Positions 33,641 to 47,205 of a stretch of DNA of 64,000 bases are shown piece after piece. Numbering within the stretch: the first letter of the stretch is position 1; each line of letters starts with the position of its first letter. The DNA is from Populus alba. Lineage: Eukaryota; Streptophyta; Magnoliopsida; Malpighiales; Salicaceae. The notes below the pieces were generated by a model. The model did not search any database. It was given only the letters and a program-made list of their open reading frames with translations, and was not told the origin of the DNA. The position numbers were made by a program, and so were the translations under genes. The DNA lies in NCBI RefSeq assembly GCF_005239225.2, contig NC_133293.1, forward strand, positions 21,110,333-21,174,332, read 5' to 3'.

Positions 33641-34667
33641 TAGCACGTTCGCAGGGCCCACCAATTAAAAAAAACCCCTGATAAACGGCCCTGATAGAAG
33701 CGGCACCGTTTTCCTTTATATCCCTAAATCAAGCACGCCAATCCCTAAATTTTTTATGCGGGACCCTCACCATTCATCTCTCCGAAAAAAATCCCTCCTG
33801 TCCTGCTTATCTCTCTACAATTCGATCTCTCACGTAATCCAATTACCCTTCAATGGCGGTACGTCGCGACTGCGTTTCGCTACCTCATTACCTGCGTGTA
33901 GTTTAATTATCTTGTTTATTGCACATTTCGTGTTTGAATGTCTTGTTTTTCTTTCAAGTACCCTAATTCTGGTTTGCTTAAATTGGGGTTTTTTTTGTCA
34001 CAAGAGTTTGTTTTATACCTACCAGTGATTGAACGAATGCGAATTTGATTAATTTGATGTATTAGTTGAAATTTGAAATTTGGTTTTAATTTGATTGAAT
34101 CACAGTGTTTGGTGTGTTTAATTGGTGATTGGAGGCTTAATTATGAGTGTCATTGATTTTCGAGCTACTAGCGTACTTAATTACTCTAGAATATTGGGTT
34201 TTTGTGGCATTGATTTTCCTGTTAAGTTTAAAACGGTGAAAGTTAGTTCCTTTTTCTAACTGGGGTTTAGCGTGTAAGTGGTGAAATAGTGAATAATTTT
34301 ACGCACTGAACATGTTTAACTTCTGCTCTAGTTGAAATTGTTTATTTTTTTTTTGTAAATTTTATTTAATTTTAATTTTAATTCTGGGAATTACAAAATA
34401 AGCGATTGGTGGCTTTTTGTTGATGTCTTTGTTATCTTTTATTTGAAATTAAATTTTAATGTGCTATTGAATGAAGAAACTTTTTAAACGGGCTTTGACT
34501 AATTGAAGTTCATTGGTATTGTAGATTCGACAGCTGGTTTATAATTTTGGTGGTAATTTGTGAATTTATCAAGCCATTCTCGATTTTTCATTGTTGAATG
34601 TCTGCTTTAGAGATAGTTGCTGGACTTGGTGAAATAAGCAGTTGAGGAAGAAGTTTTTTTTGTAGAG

Positions 34668-34691
34668 ATGAGCTGGTTTTTGTGGGTTTGA
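34668..34691 (+). promoter_or_regulatory. short upstream ORF in the leader
   Basis: ATG AGC TGG ... TGA, seven codons (MSWFLWV), ending four bases before the main ATG at 34696. It is present in mRNA if the 5' UTR acceptor is at or left of TTTTGTAG (34665). Confidence 0.4.
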
Positions 34692-34695
34692 GAAC

Positions 34696-37600
34696 ATGTC
34701 TGGAAATGCGAGATACGAGCTGAGTTCGGCTAGTCCGGAGGAATTGGGTTTTACTGGTAGCTATTCTAATGGGCAGAGGGGGAGTTATCCTAGTGCCAGT
34801 TTTGATAGGTCTGGAAGTTTCAGTGAGAGTCGGATGTTCAGTTCTGGGGCAAGTACACCCCGGGCTTCTGCTTCACCAGCAAGGAGTATGGCCCCACTTG
34901 CTCCATACCTGTCGTTGGATCCAGTTACAATGGGGGATCAAAAATATACTCGAACGGGCGAGTTAAGGAGGGCTTTTGGGATATCTCTAGGGAGTGCTAC
35001 AGAAGATAATTCTTTTGGAGCTGCTTATTCAAAGCCCCCCCCTGCAGTGGATGCAGAGGAACTGAAGCGGATCAAAGCTGGTGTATCTGATGACAATCAG
35101 AAGGCTAGGTAATTAATTGTCTTTTGATGGATGGATTTCTCATCGTTGCTCTTCTATATCCTCTCTTCTATTTAAATTTTTCTACAGTGGAATATCTGTC
35201 ATGCATATGAAGTTATTTCCATGTGATGGAAGATGACCTTTTATGATTGTCACCGGGTCTGGATACTGGGCAGAAAGTTTTTCTTGTCTTTTTTTTAATT
35301 GAAAATAGGATGTAATGACTTGTCATTGGAGCTTTTTTTTCTTTGCTGAAGACGAAACAATTTTTTTTGTACCAGGGATAGAATAAAAATGTGGAATGGA
35401 TGCTTGCTAAGATGTAACAAACTCTCAGAAGAATTAAATTCAAAGAATCAACAACGAAATGAGATGCTAACGAATGAAAGATCAGGTGGTTCAAACTTTT
35501 TGAAGGTGGGAACACAGATTCATCGAAGCCCTTCAGACCTTGGGACTCAAAGATTAGAGGACAGGACTAAGACTCCTGTTTTGAATAAGCGAGTTCGCTC
35601 TTCTGTAGCAGAATTTAGGGTTTGTGCACAAATGCCTCCTTCAGATTTGCTCTTTATACCTGTCCAAAAAATATTGCATCTTTCATGTTGCAGTTATGGT
35701 CTTGTGAATGTTACATTATTCTGTTTATAATCCAAAAATGTTTTGTATCAACATGCTTATAAGAACGGGTGTGCTCATCTTTGTACCTGCTTAAAGATAT
35801 ATTCCTATATATTGAATTCCTTAAGTTCTTTCTAAGCTATAAAGTGATGTGTTATTAGTATGCGAGAAAAATGAGGTAGTCACATATTCATTTACTCTAA
35901 GGGGTGTTTAGAACCAAGGAATCAGTTCATTCTTGTTCTGAATTTTGTTTGGACTATTGTTATTTGATTTCTTTTTTCATGAAGATTTTTTCTGCATCGG
36001 AATTTCTATTTCTGCTGTACATGCATGATGTGTGGGTTTACAATAATGGAGAATAATGGTTAGACACAACAGCAAGGAGAAAGTAGCAGTAGAGGTTCTT
36101 GAAGATCTTAAATTCCAATAAATATCCAAATAGCTCTTCACAATATACATCTGCCCCTGGTTGAAAACTCATGATAAGCAGATTGTTGAATTGTTATGGA
36201 GGTCCCCATTTCCTCCTAAGATTAACATGGTAGCGTGCTTTAATTTGCTTCTGCTTTCTGTAAATTTCTACAATGTTCAATGGGCATATTTACTCTCCTG
36301 AGACATTAAAGTTCCATAATACTGCCTTGATTGTTGTTGTTTCCCTTTGTTGTGTGAATATTTGTTGTTTAGTAAAGGCATTGATATTACCTCATCAACT
36401 GTATTAATTAAATATGCTTGTTTTCCTCTTTCCTCGCTGAAATCTCTAGGCTGATGGCCGAAGCAATATGGTTCCGAGGCAGCCTTTGGTCACGGGAAAA
36501 GACAGAGACATACACAGGGATGGTGGTGAAGTTTCTGATCTCGCTGAAGAAAAGGCCCGTAGGCTACCCGCTGGAGGGGAAGGGTGGGACAGAAAGATGA
36601 AAAAGAAACGTTCTGTTGGTCCTGTTTTTACCAGAACTATAGACAATGATGGGGAAATTAAACGAGTGGTGCATCATAAGTTTAATAATGAACCTGGTCT
36701 GCAGTCTTATGATGCCCAAGGCTTCAGGTAATTTCTTCATTAGTTATGTACCATTTGTTTGTAGATGAGAATGCTTTACGTGTCCAACTTAACAATGCAA
36801 ATTAGTTAGTTCTGTATAGTATTATTAATATGACTTCTAAGTTTTGCGAGTAATTTCCAATATTGGCCTTCCATATTCCTTGGTAAATGGCATTGTCCCA
36901 GATGATAGTAAGATACTCTTTCAAGAATGAACTGACCCTCTTGAGCTGAAAACTGAAACTTGTAATTATGCAATCTAAAGGGCTGAAGGTGTAATTATCT
37001 CTTGTAGATGTCCTCAATGGCCATCTTGTGTACAGAGTGGGATCATTTGCTCATTATACTTTACTTGCATCAAAGTAGTGGAGGTCCAGTTCCACCTTTC
37101 CCTACCAAACAAAGTTTACATTTTTTTTCCAATTGAATTGGAAAATAATGAGCTTGGGTCTTGCATGATCTAAAAGTTAGTTCTTATATTTTACTGTATT
37201 ATTCCTTCTATTGTATTTACTGTTTTGACTCTTTGTGAAATCATGAGGTGTTGCGCTTTCTGTTTTGTTTGCACATGTCAAAGAATACTTGGTACAATCA
37301 TGAAAGTCCTCTTGCAGGTCAGGATCTTTTAATGGGAGTAGTGGCATCAACAAGGTAGATGGCATTTCAGCATCTGCTAGTTCAAATGTCCGTGCCCTTC
37401 CCAAAGAATCAGAAAAAGTTTCTTTGACAAGGGATTTTGCTGCTGGCATGAATAAGGAGCGGCTTGTAGTGAAAGCAAACAATAAGTATGTGGTGATTGA
37501 CTGATTTATTCACTTTTTAAGTTCAACCATGCTTCTTTTTGGTACATAATAACTTTGCATATACTAGGTTATGATGTAATGGTGATGCAAATCCATTTAA

Positions 37601-40600
37601 TTTGTTCAATGTTTCAGTATGTAAGCTCAATGTTCATTTTCTGTGTCTGATGTATCTGTAACCATGCTATTCAGGGTAAATATTCCGGAGGACAATAATC
37701 ATACAGTGAGTCCAAGTCCAGTCACAAAAGGAAAGGCTTCCAGGACACCTCGAACTGGCCCAGTAATGGCAGCAAATGTATCTCCTAATATTTCCCGTGT
37801 GCCTGGGGCCCTTGATGGCTGGGAACAAACACCAGGTATAACCAAAGGCAATTCCGTTGGGGGGCCTAATAATCGCAAGCGTCCGCTGCCGACAGGGTCA
37901 TCATCTCCCCCAATGGCTCAATGGGTTGGTCAGAGACCGCAAAAAATCTCTCGTACCAGAAGGGTGAATGTAGTGTCTCCGGTCTCTAACCACGATGAAG
38001 GGCAGATGTCATCAGAAAGAGGACATATTTCTGAATTTTCCACTCGAGTGAGTTCTGCTGGGATCAATGGGCCACCTCTTGCCAAGGATGTGGTTAATGG
38101 AACCAAACAAGTCAGAGTGAAACATGAAAATGTTTCATCTCCATCAAGATTATCTGAAAGTGAAGAATCTGGTGCTGGTGAAAATCATGAGGGTAAGCCA
38201 AAGGAGAAGGGAACAGGTAGTGGTGCTGTAGAGGAGAGATCCCTGAATCAGAATGTTGTTCCTTCTTTGTTGCTTACAAAGAAGAGTAAAATGCTCAATA
38301 GGGAAGACACTAGTGATGGCGTGCGGAGACAAGGAAGGACTGGTCGGGGTGCATCATCTTCTAGGATTAGCATTTCTCCAATGAGGGAGAATCCAGCCTC
38401 AACCAAACCACTTAGAAGTACAAAGCCCATATCAGACAAGAGTGGAAGGTGGCGAATGTTTTTTTCTTAATTAGTTTTTTATTTTTTTAAATGGGAAGAA
38501 ATGACATGTTTATACCTGTGTACTAATTATTACTATTTTCCAACTAAGTTAAAGCGTTGATACATTCGAATCTGTTTACTAGTTCAGCAAGACAGGCCGT
38601 CCTCCTCTTAAGAAAATAGCAGATCGCAAGGCCTTAGCTCGTCTTGGGCAAACACCAATAAGTGGTTCCCCAGATTCCACAGGTATGCTCGCAAAACCTT
38701 ATATTTAAGTTTCTTACAGACTGTAGATTCCCTTGGAGCTATATTACTTTAGTGTGGCTGTAACAACTAGATAATGTACAAAAAAATGATTATTGCTTGC
38801 AAGTATTTAGCTTTACAGCAAACCCCCTTCCTTGTCCTCCTCTGGGCATTATGAATATGAGTGCCCCTTATAGTTGAGGCTTGGTTGGCTAAGTTAATTT
38901 TCTTTCCCACTCTTTGGTTCGTGTTTGTTACCACATAATTCTCATCATTTAATATGAGAAGAACACCTGCTTTTACCATGCACATGGCTTTGATGGCAAA
39001 AGTTAGCATTGACTTTGGTGGCAAAGCACATTGATGTGCTGTTCTGAAAATGATATTTGAAGGTCTCATTATGATTTTGTGAAATATCTAAGAAAGTTTG
39101 ATGATAACTAGGCTTGAACACACATTCTTAAGGCACAAACAAATGAAGAGAATTGAGAATACACTCAAGGCAAAAATGGGAGAAATGCAAATACAGTGGT
39201 TTCCCTTTTAAGTTAGCATTTGTTACCTGATAGGCATTGATGCCTTGGGTTCTCCACACTCATGTTCATCTGATTTTCAGTGGGTCTTGTATCTCTTAAA
39301 TCCCAATTCAACAGAATAACCTGGTTGGTTTAGAGAGTGAAAATTGAAGACTTCCAAATTCTGTAGCCTGTTGATTTGATTTTGCAGAAATATGAAAACA
39401 ACAATCTATCTAGTTTTATGTTGTTTGGATTTCTCAAACGATGAAAGTTGTCAAGACTATTATAAGCTTAGTGAAGAAGAAGCCTTACTTTCCATATCTT
39501 TTAATTTATTGTCGTTTGCTAGATTTCTTTGTAATCACTGGTTTTTTCATTTTTTTTTGTTTGATTTTTAAGGAGAATCAGATGATGATCGGGAAGAACT
39601 CTTAGCTGCTGCAATTTTTTCTTGCAATGCCAGCTGTATGCACTTTGACCTCAAGCCTTTTGTTTCCTTCTGCCGGCTTTATATGGGCATTCTTCACAAA
39701 CTTTTGCTTTTGTAGATCTTTCCTGTTCTGGTTCTTTCTGGAAGAAAATGGAGCCAGTTTTTGCTCCCATCTGCTCTGAGGATTCATCCTTCTTGAAACA
39801 TAATGTAATTGCTACAATCTGCTGCCAGAAAGATGATCTTAGTTCTGCTTTGAGTTATATTGATCATTTGAAAAAGCTAACTTTTTTTTCCCCTGTTTTC
39901 TCATCTATGTTTGGGGTCAGTTGAAATCTACTGAGGATCTTCAGAAGAGATTATCTGAGATGTTTGGTCGCAACAATAATTTGGTAATCTAAGAGTGGTT
40001 ATATAATTTCTTGTCAGCATACATATGACTAGTGTTGCAAACATGTGTTTGTTCTCTCGGTTCCATTTTGACCTTGCATATTTTTATATGCACATAAGAT
40101 GACAATTGAAATATTGCATTTGACTCGTGGTACCTAATATTTCAAGTAGCTGCTAAATGTAAAATCCATCCTTGACTACAGTTTACATGACTAGGATGGT
40201 GCACCAGCAGAGGTTGTTGTGTTTTTCAAGTTTTTGAAATCCCTGAGATGCTTCACTGCAAGCAATGATAACAGCTAATTTCAACTCTTCCGAGAGAAAC
40301 AAAACCTATTGCAGAATACTACTGGATTCATTACTTTAATGGAAGGATGCTGCAATTTATTTAATGTTTTCCACTCCCAACTGCAAGATATTTTTAATAA
40401 AAATCCTTGTGTTTGACAGCTTGAACCTAATACGATTTCTCTGATATACAAGTCCCTTTGTTTTCAAGAATTCATTTTCGTGATAATTTATGATGTGTTC
40501 TTATACTGTTTGTTTATGCCATTCACTCTGTCCATGAACTACTAACAACTTATTTATTTGTGGCACCAATTCCCAGTGTGTATGCACGATAATGTTAAGG

Positions 40601-43600
40601 AAAAAAAGAGAGAATAAAAGAGAATGATAGAGTCTTAATCCTTTCTGCAGTTTACTGTTCCTCATCTGGCACTAAATCCATCTTATTTCTTCAGGGTGAT
40701 CTTGTGCTTGAAGAAGATATTCCATCTCAGCTTGTTCATGAAGAAAGTGAAGAAAACTTGCATAACCAGGATCGACCAAAAAATTTGGTGAGGACTTCAG
40801 ATTTGGTAAATCCAGATCAGGACAGTAGTGCTTTATGTGGAGGCTCAAGAAGAAGGAACAATGTTACTCCACTGTACCAAAGAGTGTTGTCTGCTCTGAT
40901 TGTAGAAGATGAGTCTGAAGAATTTGCTGAAAACAGTGGAGGGAGGAATATTTCTTTTCAATATACTAGAGATAATTCTCCTGGTGATAGTTACCTCCCT
41001 ATTGATTTTGAGCCTGGGAGCACAAATGACATTGATTTTAATTATGAATCCATGTTGAGTTTTCAAAGTCAGAAGCAATCTTCTCTTGATGGTTTTTCTT
41101 GTAATGGAAGCACTACTATTAATGGGATCAGTGGTTTTCACAAAAATTCCTATAATGATTATTCACTGCAAGGAAGTAATGGATTTATGCACTCGAAAAC
41201 TGGAATGTTCCCTGGGCTTTCCGAGAATAATGACGAGAAACCAGCTATCCATTCAAATGCCTTTGGCATTGCCGCCTATGATTGCCAATATGAGGAACTC
41301 AACCTGGAGGATAAACTCTTGATGGAGCTGCAGAGTGTTGGTCTATATCCAGAAACAGTGGTAAGTTCTATTTCACAAGTCTTTGTCTATTCCTTGAAAT
41401 TATAATGTATTTCAAAAGGTCTGGATGCTTGGTATTTTGAGCATACAAAAATGCACCAAAAAGAATGAAATAAAATAATATGTCCTGGTACATGGTACGT
41501 TCAGAAATCAATGTTAGAAGTCTTTGAATATGATGTCCCCCTTCTGAGAACAATGTATCTTCTCTCCAGCCAAATGAACCACATCAGACAGGAAGGAAAT
41601 AGCCCTACTTGTTAATAAATCCTGATCATTTTCAGATTAGCCATCTGCTCTGTCATTTAATGAGTCTTTGCTAAATAGATTCTTTATGTATTTGCCAAAT
41701 ATCCTCCATTTCCCTTTATGAACATGTATGCACACAGACATCACTAAGCTTGTTTTAGGGTCAAGTATGGTGAAGGCTTTTGCATGTAAACAGGAAAGAC
41801 AGAAAAAAAACATGGAATCTCTCTCTCTCTGTAATGTGTATGTCTATGTGCATATATGCAGAAGTAATGGACTCTCTCTTTCTCTCTCTCTCTCTGTAAT
41901 GTGTATGTCTATGTTCATATATAGATTTTCTCTCTCTAACATTTTCAACCCCCCCGGCTCCTAAACACTCTGTTGCTTTCTTGCAGCCTGATTTAGCAGA
42001 TGGAGAGGATGAAGTAATCAATCAAGATATCATTGAACTTCAAAAGAAACTTCATCAAGCAGTTAAGGTTCTGAAATTCTTTTCTTTTTAAGCGTATCAA
42101 TTTCCTGAAAATGTTAATTTGACACTTTTTGTAAGCATTTTCTTATAAATTTCTTAAATATAAAAGTAATTGCATTTTTTCACTGATTTCCTCACTGCCA
42201 CTTTATGTTTTTCATATGCTGCTAGAGTATGAATTTTTTTGAGTGTGTACAATTTTTATCATTTGTATAGGTTGGTAAGAAGGAGGAATACTTGGACAAA
42301 ACAACTAAAGCAATCAAGGAAGGAAGGGAAACACAAGGATGGTAAGATACTCTTTTTTATATCTTATTATGTTAGGCTTTCAACTTCCCAGAATGCACAT
42401 CAACCGTTGAAATCATTTCGTTGGATTTTACTGATTATGAGTATTGTGTTGTTGATTTGCAGGCCCCTTGAGCAGGTTGCAATGGACAGGCTTGTTGAAT
42501 TGGCTTACAGAAAGCAGCTGGTATGTTGTTTATCTCCCTTGCAGAATTTACATGTTTGATTGGCAAATGATATAATATAGCGGCCAGTGTATAGTTTAGT
42601 CCCTTTTCTTTTCTTTAGTTATCTGCTGTTTCTTTTATTTTTACCATGTATCTTATGTTTGTTCCTCCTTAATGGAAACTGATTCCTATTTTAAAGTCTT
42701 GCTGGTGGTTCCATGCATATGTCACAACTTTTTTTTTTGTCTGTGTGTTTCTGAATTTACTCCCATTTGACATCCCCTTGACTAACTTTGACAGGCTACT
42801 AGAGGAAATAGTGCTTCAAAATTTGGGGTCCCTAAGGTTTCAAAACAAGTTGCCATGGCTTTTACCAAGAGGACTCTTGCTAAATGTAGAAAATTTGAAG
42901 ATACAGGCAAAAGTTGTTTCTGTGACCCCCCCCTTCGAGATGTCATTTTTTCTGCCCCTCGAGCAAATGTCACAGAGTCCACAAGTTGCATTCAGGATCC
43001 AGGGGCATCAGGTTTGCCATTTTTCTGTATGCATCATTAGTGATGTAGTTTTATGATGTTTCGCCATATTTGTTTCGGTAAAGGGCAGCCTTGGATCAAT
43101 GAATGATGTAGAATCCTGTTCAAAAGGATTTGCCAGCTCTCAGATTTAATATAGTAACTTTCCACCTTTTTGACTAAACGGGCTTGCTTTTTTTTTCCCA
43201 GGCTCTGTACCTGGTAGAGTTGAGAGGCACGATCTTTCCAATGATAAATTTGGCAGGAGTGCATTAGTTGACCAGGATTTTGCCAGGAATGGACCCATAT
43301 TGAACAGAGGGAAGAAGAAGGAATTGCTGCTTGATGATGTTGGTGGTAATGCTTTATTCAAAGCCACATCATCTCTTGGTAATACTCTGTTGGGTGGAGC
43401 CAAGGGAAAGAGAAGTGAGAGAGAAAGGGACAAAGATGTTTTAGCCAGAAATTCTGTAACCAAAGCTGGTCGCGCCTCTCAGAGCAATATCAAGGGTGAC
43501 CGTAAAACAAAATCAAAGCCCAAGCAGAAGATTGCTCAGCTATCAACTTCTGGAGATGGAATTATCAACAAGTTCAAAGAAACAGGTAGCAATAAGAAAA

Positions 43601-43848
43601 GAGAAGCCGGGACAAAATCCAATGGTTCAAACCCTGTAGATTCAGCTAAAGAAAGCAGGGGAGCAACAAACATTGCCGGGCTCCAAGAATTAGACCCTAT
43701 AGAACTACACGACGGCAATGATTTTGGGGACACTCAGGATCTGAATAGCTTGTTTGATGGGTTGCCAGAAAATGACTTGGTGGGTGAAATACTGCTCGAC
43801 GACCTGCCCCTTCAAATTCCCATGGACGACCTCTCTATGATTCTATAA
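34696..43848 (+). CDS. large uncharacterised plant protein, Ser-rich, nuclear-type
   Basis: Fifteen coding exons: 34696-35108, 35376-35619, 36450-36727, 37318-37485, 37675-38448, 38588-38682, 39573-39635, 39716-39804, 39921-39983, 40695-41360, 41987-42067, 42271-42341, 42463-42520, 42795-43011, 43202-43848. All phases agree; product 1308 aa. I believe it belongs to the plant family of Arabidopsis At2g19390/At4g29790 (no established function). It starts MSGNARYELSSASPEELGF and is Ser/Gly/Asn-rich and largely disordered. Ordered blocks: KKKRSVG, GRPPLKKIADRKALARLG followed by GESDDDREELLAAA, a helical stretch IIELQKKLHQAVKVGKKEE, and LAKCRKFEDTGKSCFCDPPL. It ends with acidic DDLPLQIPMDDLSMIL. 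Many basic clusters suggest a nuclear location. No enzyme motif seen. The exon 13 to 14 intron and others hold CT microsatellites. Confidence 0.9.
41818..41940 (+). repeat. (CT)n microsatellite with duplicated CTGTAATGTGTATGTCTATG block
   Basis: CT-run plus CTGTAATGTGTATGTCTATGT, about 60 bases in all, occurs twice in tandem in the intron before exon 41987-42067. Confidence 0.85.
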
Positions 43849-44221
43849 AAGATAGTACAGTGTAAATTTCCCAGGATTAAGATAAAATGACTGTGCCCTT
43901 TGCCTGGAACCAACTGCTAATATAATTTATGTCAGGCGAATTTGCACATGTAATTATGGTCATTCTTTTTGTATACTTCAGTGGGGTAGTCTAAAGGAAA
44001 ATATGGAAAGAAATTTTGTTTTTTGAAGACAATTTATCTGTAATAAATTATTCTATATAGCCTTGGTTTATTTGAGATTCATCATTAATGCAAATATCCA
44101 GTCAGACTCGAGTTTTTACATGAAAATACAACTGGGTCGGCTGCAGGATCGATCACAGTCGTTGGATGCATCAATGAGGTTTTTAATAAGCTGTTCACAC
44201 ATGATTTGTTAGAACTTGGAA
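43849..44221. other. convergent 3' flanks (1308-aa gene / phosphopantetheinyl transferase)
   Basis: Only 373 bases separate the two stop codons, so the 3' UTRs face each other and may overlap. No other feature. Confidence 0.6.
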
Positions 44222-47205
44222 TCAAGCCTCCCTCGATGAAAGATGGAGACAATCTGAGCATATGTCCTGCTCAGTTAGCCTTTCTTCACCATGTGAAACG
44301 GGGATGAGTTGTTCTATGACTCGAGTGACAAATGCTACATTTGGAAGATTAAGACCCTTGTTATACTCCTCTACATCAAACTCTGCTTTGCTTATTGCCC
44401 TCTTGTAATTTTCTGTAGCAAATCTTGGATGACCCCTAGCAACTGCCACCTGCAATTTTCCATGAACACCTATTAGTCGAGCTTAAGATAACACGGTCCC
44501 TGACCCGATTTAGTGGTTTGCACCAAGCAAGTGAAACAATATTGCCGGTTAGTATTCAAGTTGAAACAGTGTCACATACTAGCCTTACTCATGGCAAACA
44601 TGGTTCTCAATTCATGAATTATTATTTAACCAATTGATGCAGGTGTCCAAAATAGAGTTTGGAGGAAGCCAAGCAAATCGTAAATTTCTACCAGTTACAT
44701 TGAAGAAATAGCCAAAAAGAAATGCTTTTCATATAATCAACTGCTCATTAACAGGCTAGTGTTTTCCCTAGGCGGCTCTATCTTCATTTTCAATTACATA
44801 CAGTGAGCATGTACATCCTTCCTTTCATAGCCTGCTGGTACCGAGATGCTTGCAATTGTGCCACCTTCAACAGGTTAAACATATTATACACCTCTTCATA
44901 ATTTCAAGGGTGAGAAGTTCAGTGAAAGGAATATGATTAGAAAAGAAACACAAACAAGGGAGAAGCTTACCCAATGTCTTTCTGGCAGCTTGAAAAGCCA
45001 AAATCTCCACTCTGTCAATGGCTCCCCATCCACTTTAACAGATATGTTGGTCCAGTTGGTGTGATGAAATTCTACTTTGTCCACCCCATATGCCAATCCA
45101 CTCCCTACAGCTTTGACAAATGCTTCTTTCAGACACCAGTATCTACAGAAAAGTATTGATCTTCTTGTTAAGCATGTTCGACTCCTTCCTTTTAACTTGA
45201 ATAATTAGCATGTACAAAACTGCATCTAAAGTTATTAATTGCATTGATAATTACTGGTGCTACTGCCCGTGAGCAACCTAGTTAACAACAAAAGCACCAA
45301 AAGTAAAGCCCTAATGAGCAATTAAGCAACACAGAGAAGAAATTTCATGAAGTTTGCCGAGAAGGGAAATTTATATTTGTAACTTATATTCTATGCCCTA
45401 TTATGAAAGTCTTCCCGTTTCACAAAGATTAGTTCAGATAGATATGATGACGATAAATAAACTCATAATTTGTAAAGCCTAATTTGATAGACAAGGTTCC
45501 TTCAGAACAGTGGAAGAATTGAAATGTGGTTAATATACTAATATCAGTTTGATACATAAAGCTGATATTAGTATAGTAACCATTCATTTTATGGTTGACA
45601 AAAGAGAGAAAATAATGTTTTAGACAGCAAGCAATTGGAGTGTCACTGTTGCAAAATTCCTGTTCTTGTCACTGTACTTCTCAATCCTCTGTGCAACCAA
45701 ATGGACTGTAATCAAGTTTCTAGAGTTTTGGGCTGCTCAAACCATTCATTAGTTCAGTATTGGGTGATTCTCTTGTAATTGTTGACTTCAATAGTATATG
45801 ACAACTGAGCTTAAGAAATAAAATGCGGTAAAAATAGATCAAAGCAGTATCAAGATCTTAAATGTCTACAAGGACATAAGCATAAGCATAAGCATACCTG
45901 TAAAAATCCACCAAAATTTCATCAGAGGTTCCAGTACTGATTATATTATCCCATTCCAAACTTGAAAAGTATGAGGAAAAGTTTTCAATAAATTCTGGAA
46001 CCGACTCTTTCATGGGTTTGATACAACAAACAACATCCACCCCCACAAGGCACAGAGGTTCGGATGCTATTGCCACATAGTCACCATGGTGGGATACATT
46101 GAAATTAAAATTGGGAAACTCCACGCCTACTTTACTACATTCCTGAGAACAATGGACAATTTGCAAAACATGGTTATAATTCTGGAAGTGCATTTAGAGG
46201 AGAGCAAAGGAACAAGACTTGTGACACGGGAAGAAATGCATAAATATTACACTAAGCTGTCATCAACATAGAGACAAAAAGAAATAGAAGGTTTACATTA
46301 GTGTATTCCATTTATGAAACTCCACGATAGATTAGAATGAACATCTCTTTTTTTTCTTCTTATTTAATCAAAAAATTATGCGTGACCCTTAAAAAAATCA
46401 CCAGATTGGAGTTAGGAAACAATAACAACATTATGATCTCTGGTCATACTCATACCAGATAGGGTTTCCCTTCGAATGTGCGTTTTATGACAATCTCATT
46501 GTATGGAATTCCTAAAACTTCATGTATAAGTGCATATTGAAGCAACCTGCTCACAAGCGCCTGTTTTCTATCTTCCATCCTCAAAAACCTTATGAAAGTA
46601 GAGATGCATTAAAAAGGTTAAGTAATCCCTTATAAGCAACTCAAACATTAATCATCTTTATTGATTGAAAAATCTATACAACCACACATATCTATCTATC
46701 TATCTTGATATCTTTTCAAACCAAAATTTCCAAGATTTTGTCAAATGGGTTTCAGTGATGTCTTGTTTTATAGCTTAAGAAGTTATTTCTTCCTAAAAAT
46801 TTTCACAGCAACAAAAAATAAAAAGATCATCAATCCACAATTCTTTATCTATCATCAAAGCTCACTTATCTCTTGCCAGGTTCAACATTGATAAGATAAT
46901 TCACCCTTTCAACTACTGACAAACGCAAAAGATCACTACTTTGAAGCCTCTTTAATAACCTTTCTCATTCTATAAAATCTAAAATCAAAGACAGGATAAC
47001 CCCAACAAACCAAACCAAGAAAGAAAGACATTACGATCTTCTTGAAAATACATTAGTAAAGAGGAGAGTTTCTTGAAATAACAAAAAACCTGGTGATAGA
47101 AGAACGTTCATGCTGAGGAAGAACAGAGAGAGCTGAGGAGAAGTCATGGGGAGTTGGGTTCCACTTTGATGTGTCCACCAACCATCTTTTTACTCCTTTC
47201 TCCAT
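44222..47205 (-). CDS. 4'-phosphopantetheinyl transferase (AASDHPPT/Sfp-like)
   Basis: Transfers the 4'-phosphopantetheine arm of CoA to a Ser of carrier proteins, making apo-ACP active. Five exons: 47205-47090, 46588-46456, 46142-45898, 45142-44971, 44449-44222, in frame, 297 aa (family about 300). The start MEKGVKRWLVDTSKW is typical. The Mg/CoA motif reads LVGVDVV with Asp119 at 117-121, and the second signature reads WCLKEAFVKAVG with Lys170, Glu171 and Lys175. FNVSHHGDYVAIA at 97-109 is the usual His-containing block before it. In plants one such enzyme serves mitochondrial (and perhaps other) carriers; location here is not evident from the N-terminus. A CATAAG hexamer repeat abuts the exon 3 donor. 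Confidence 0.95.
45877..45896 (+). repeat. hexamer repeat at the exon 3 donor of the PPTase gene
   Basis: CATAAG three times, running directly into the donor; on the gene strand the intron starts GTATGCTTATGCTTATGC. Confidence 0.85.
46687..46706 (+). repeat. (TATC)n microsatellite in PPTase intron 1
   Basis: About four and a half TATC units. Confidence 0.8.
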
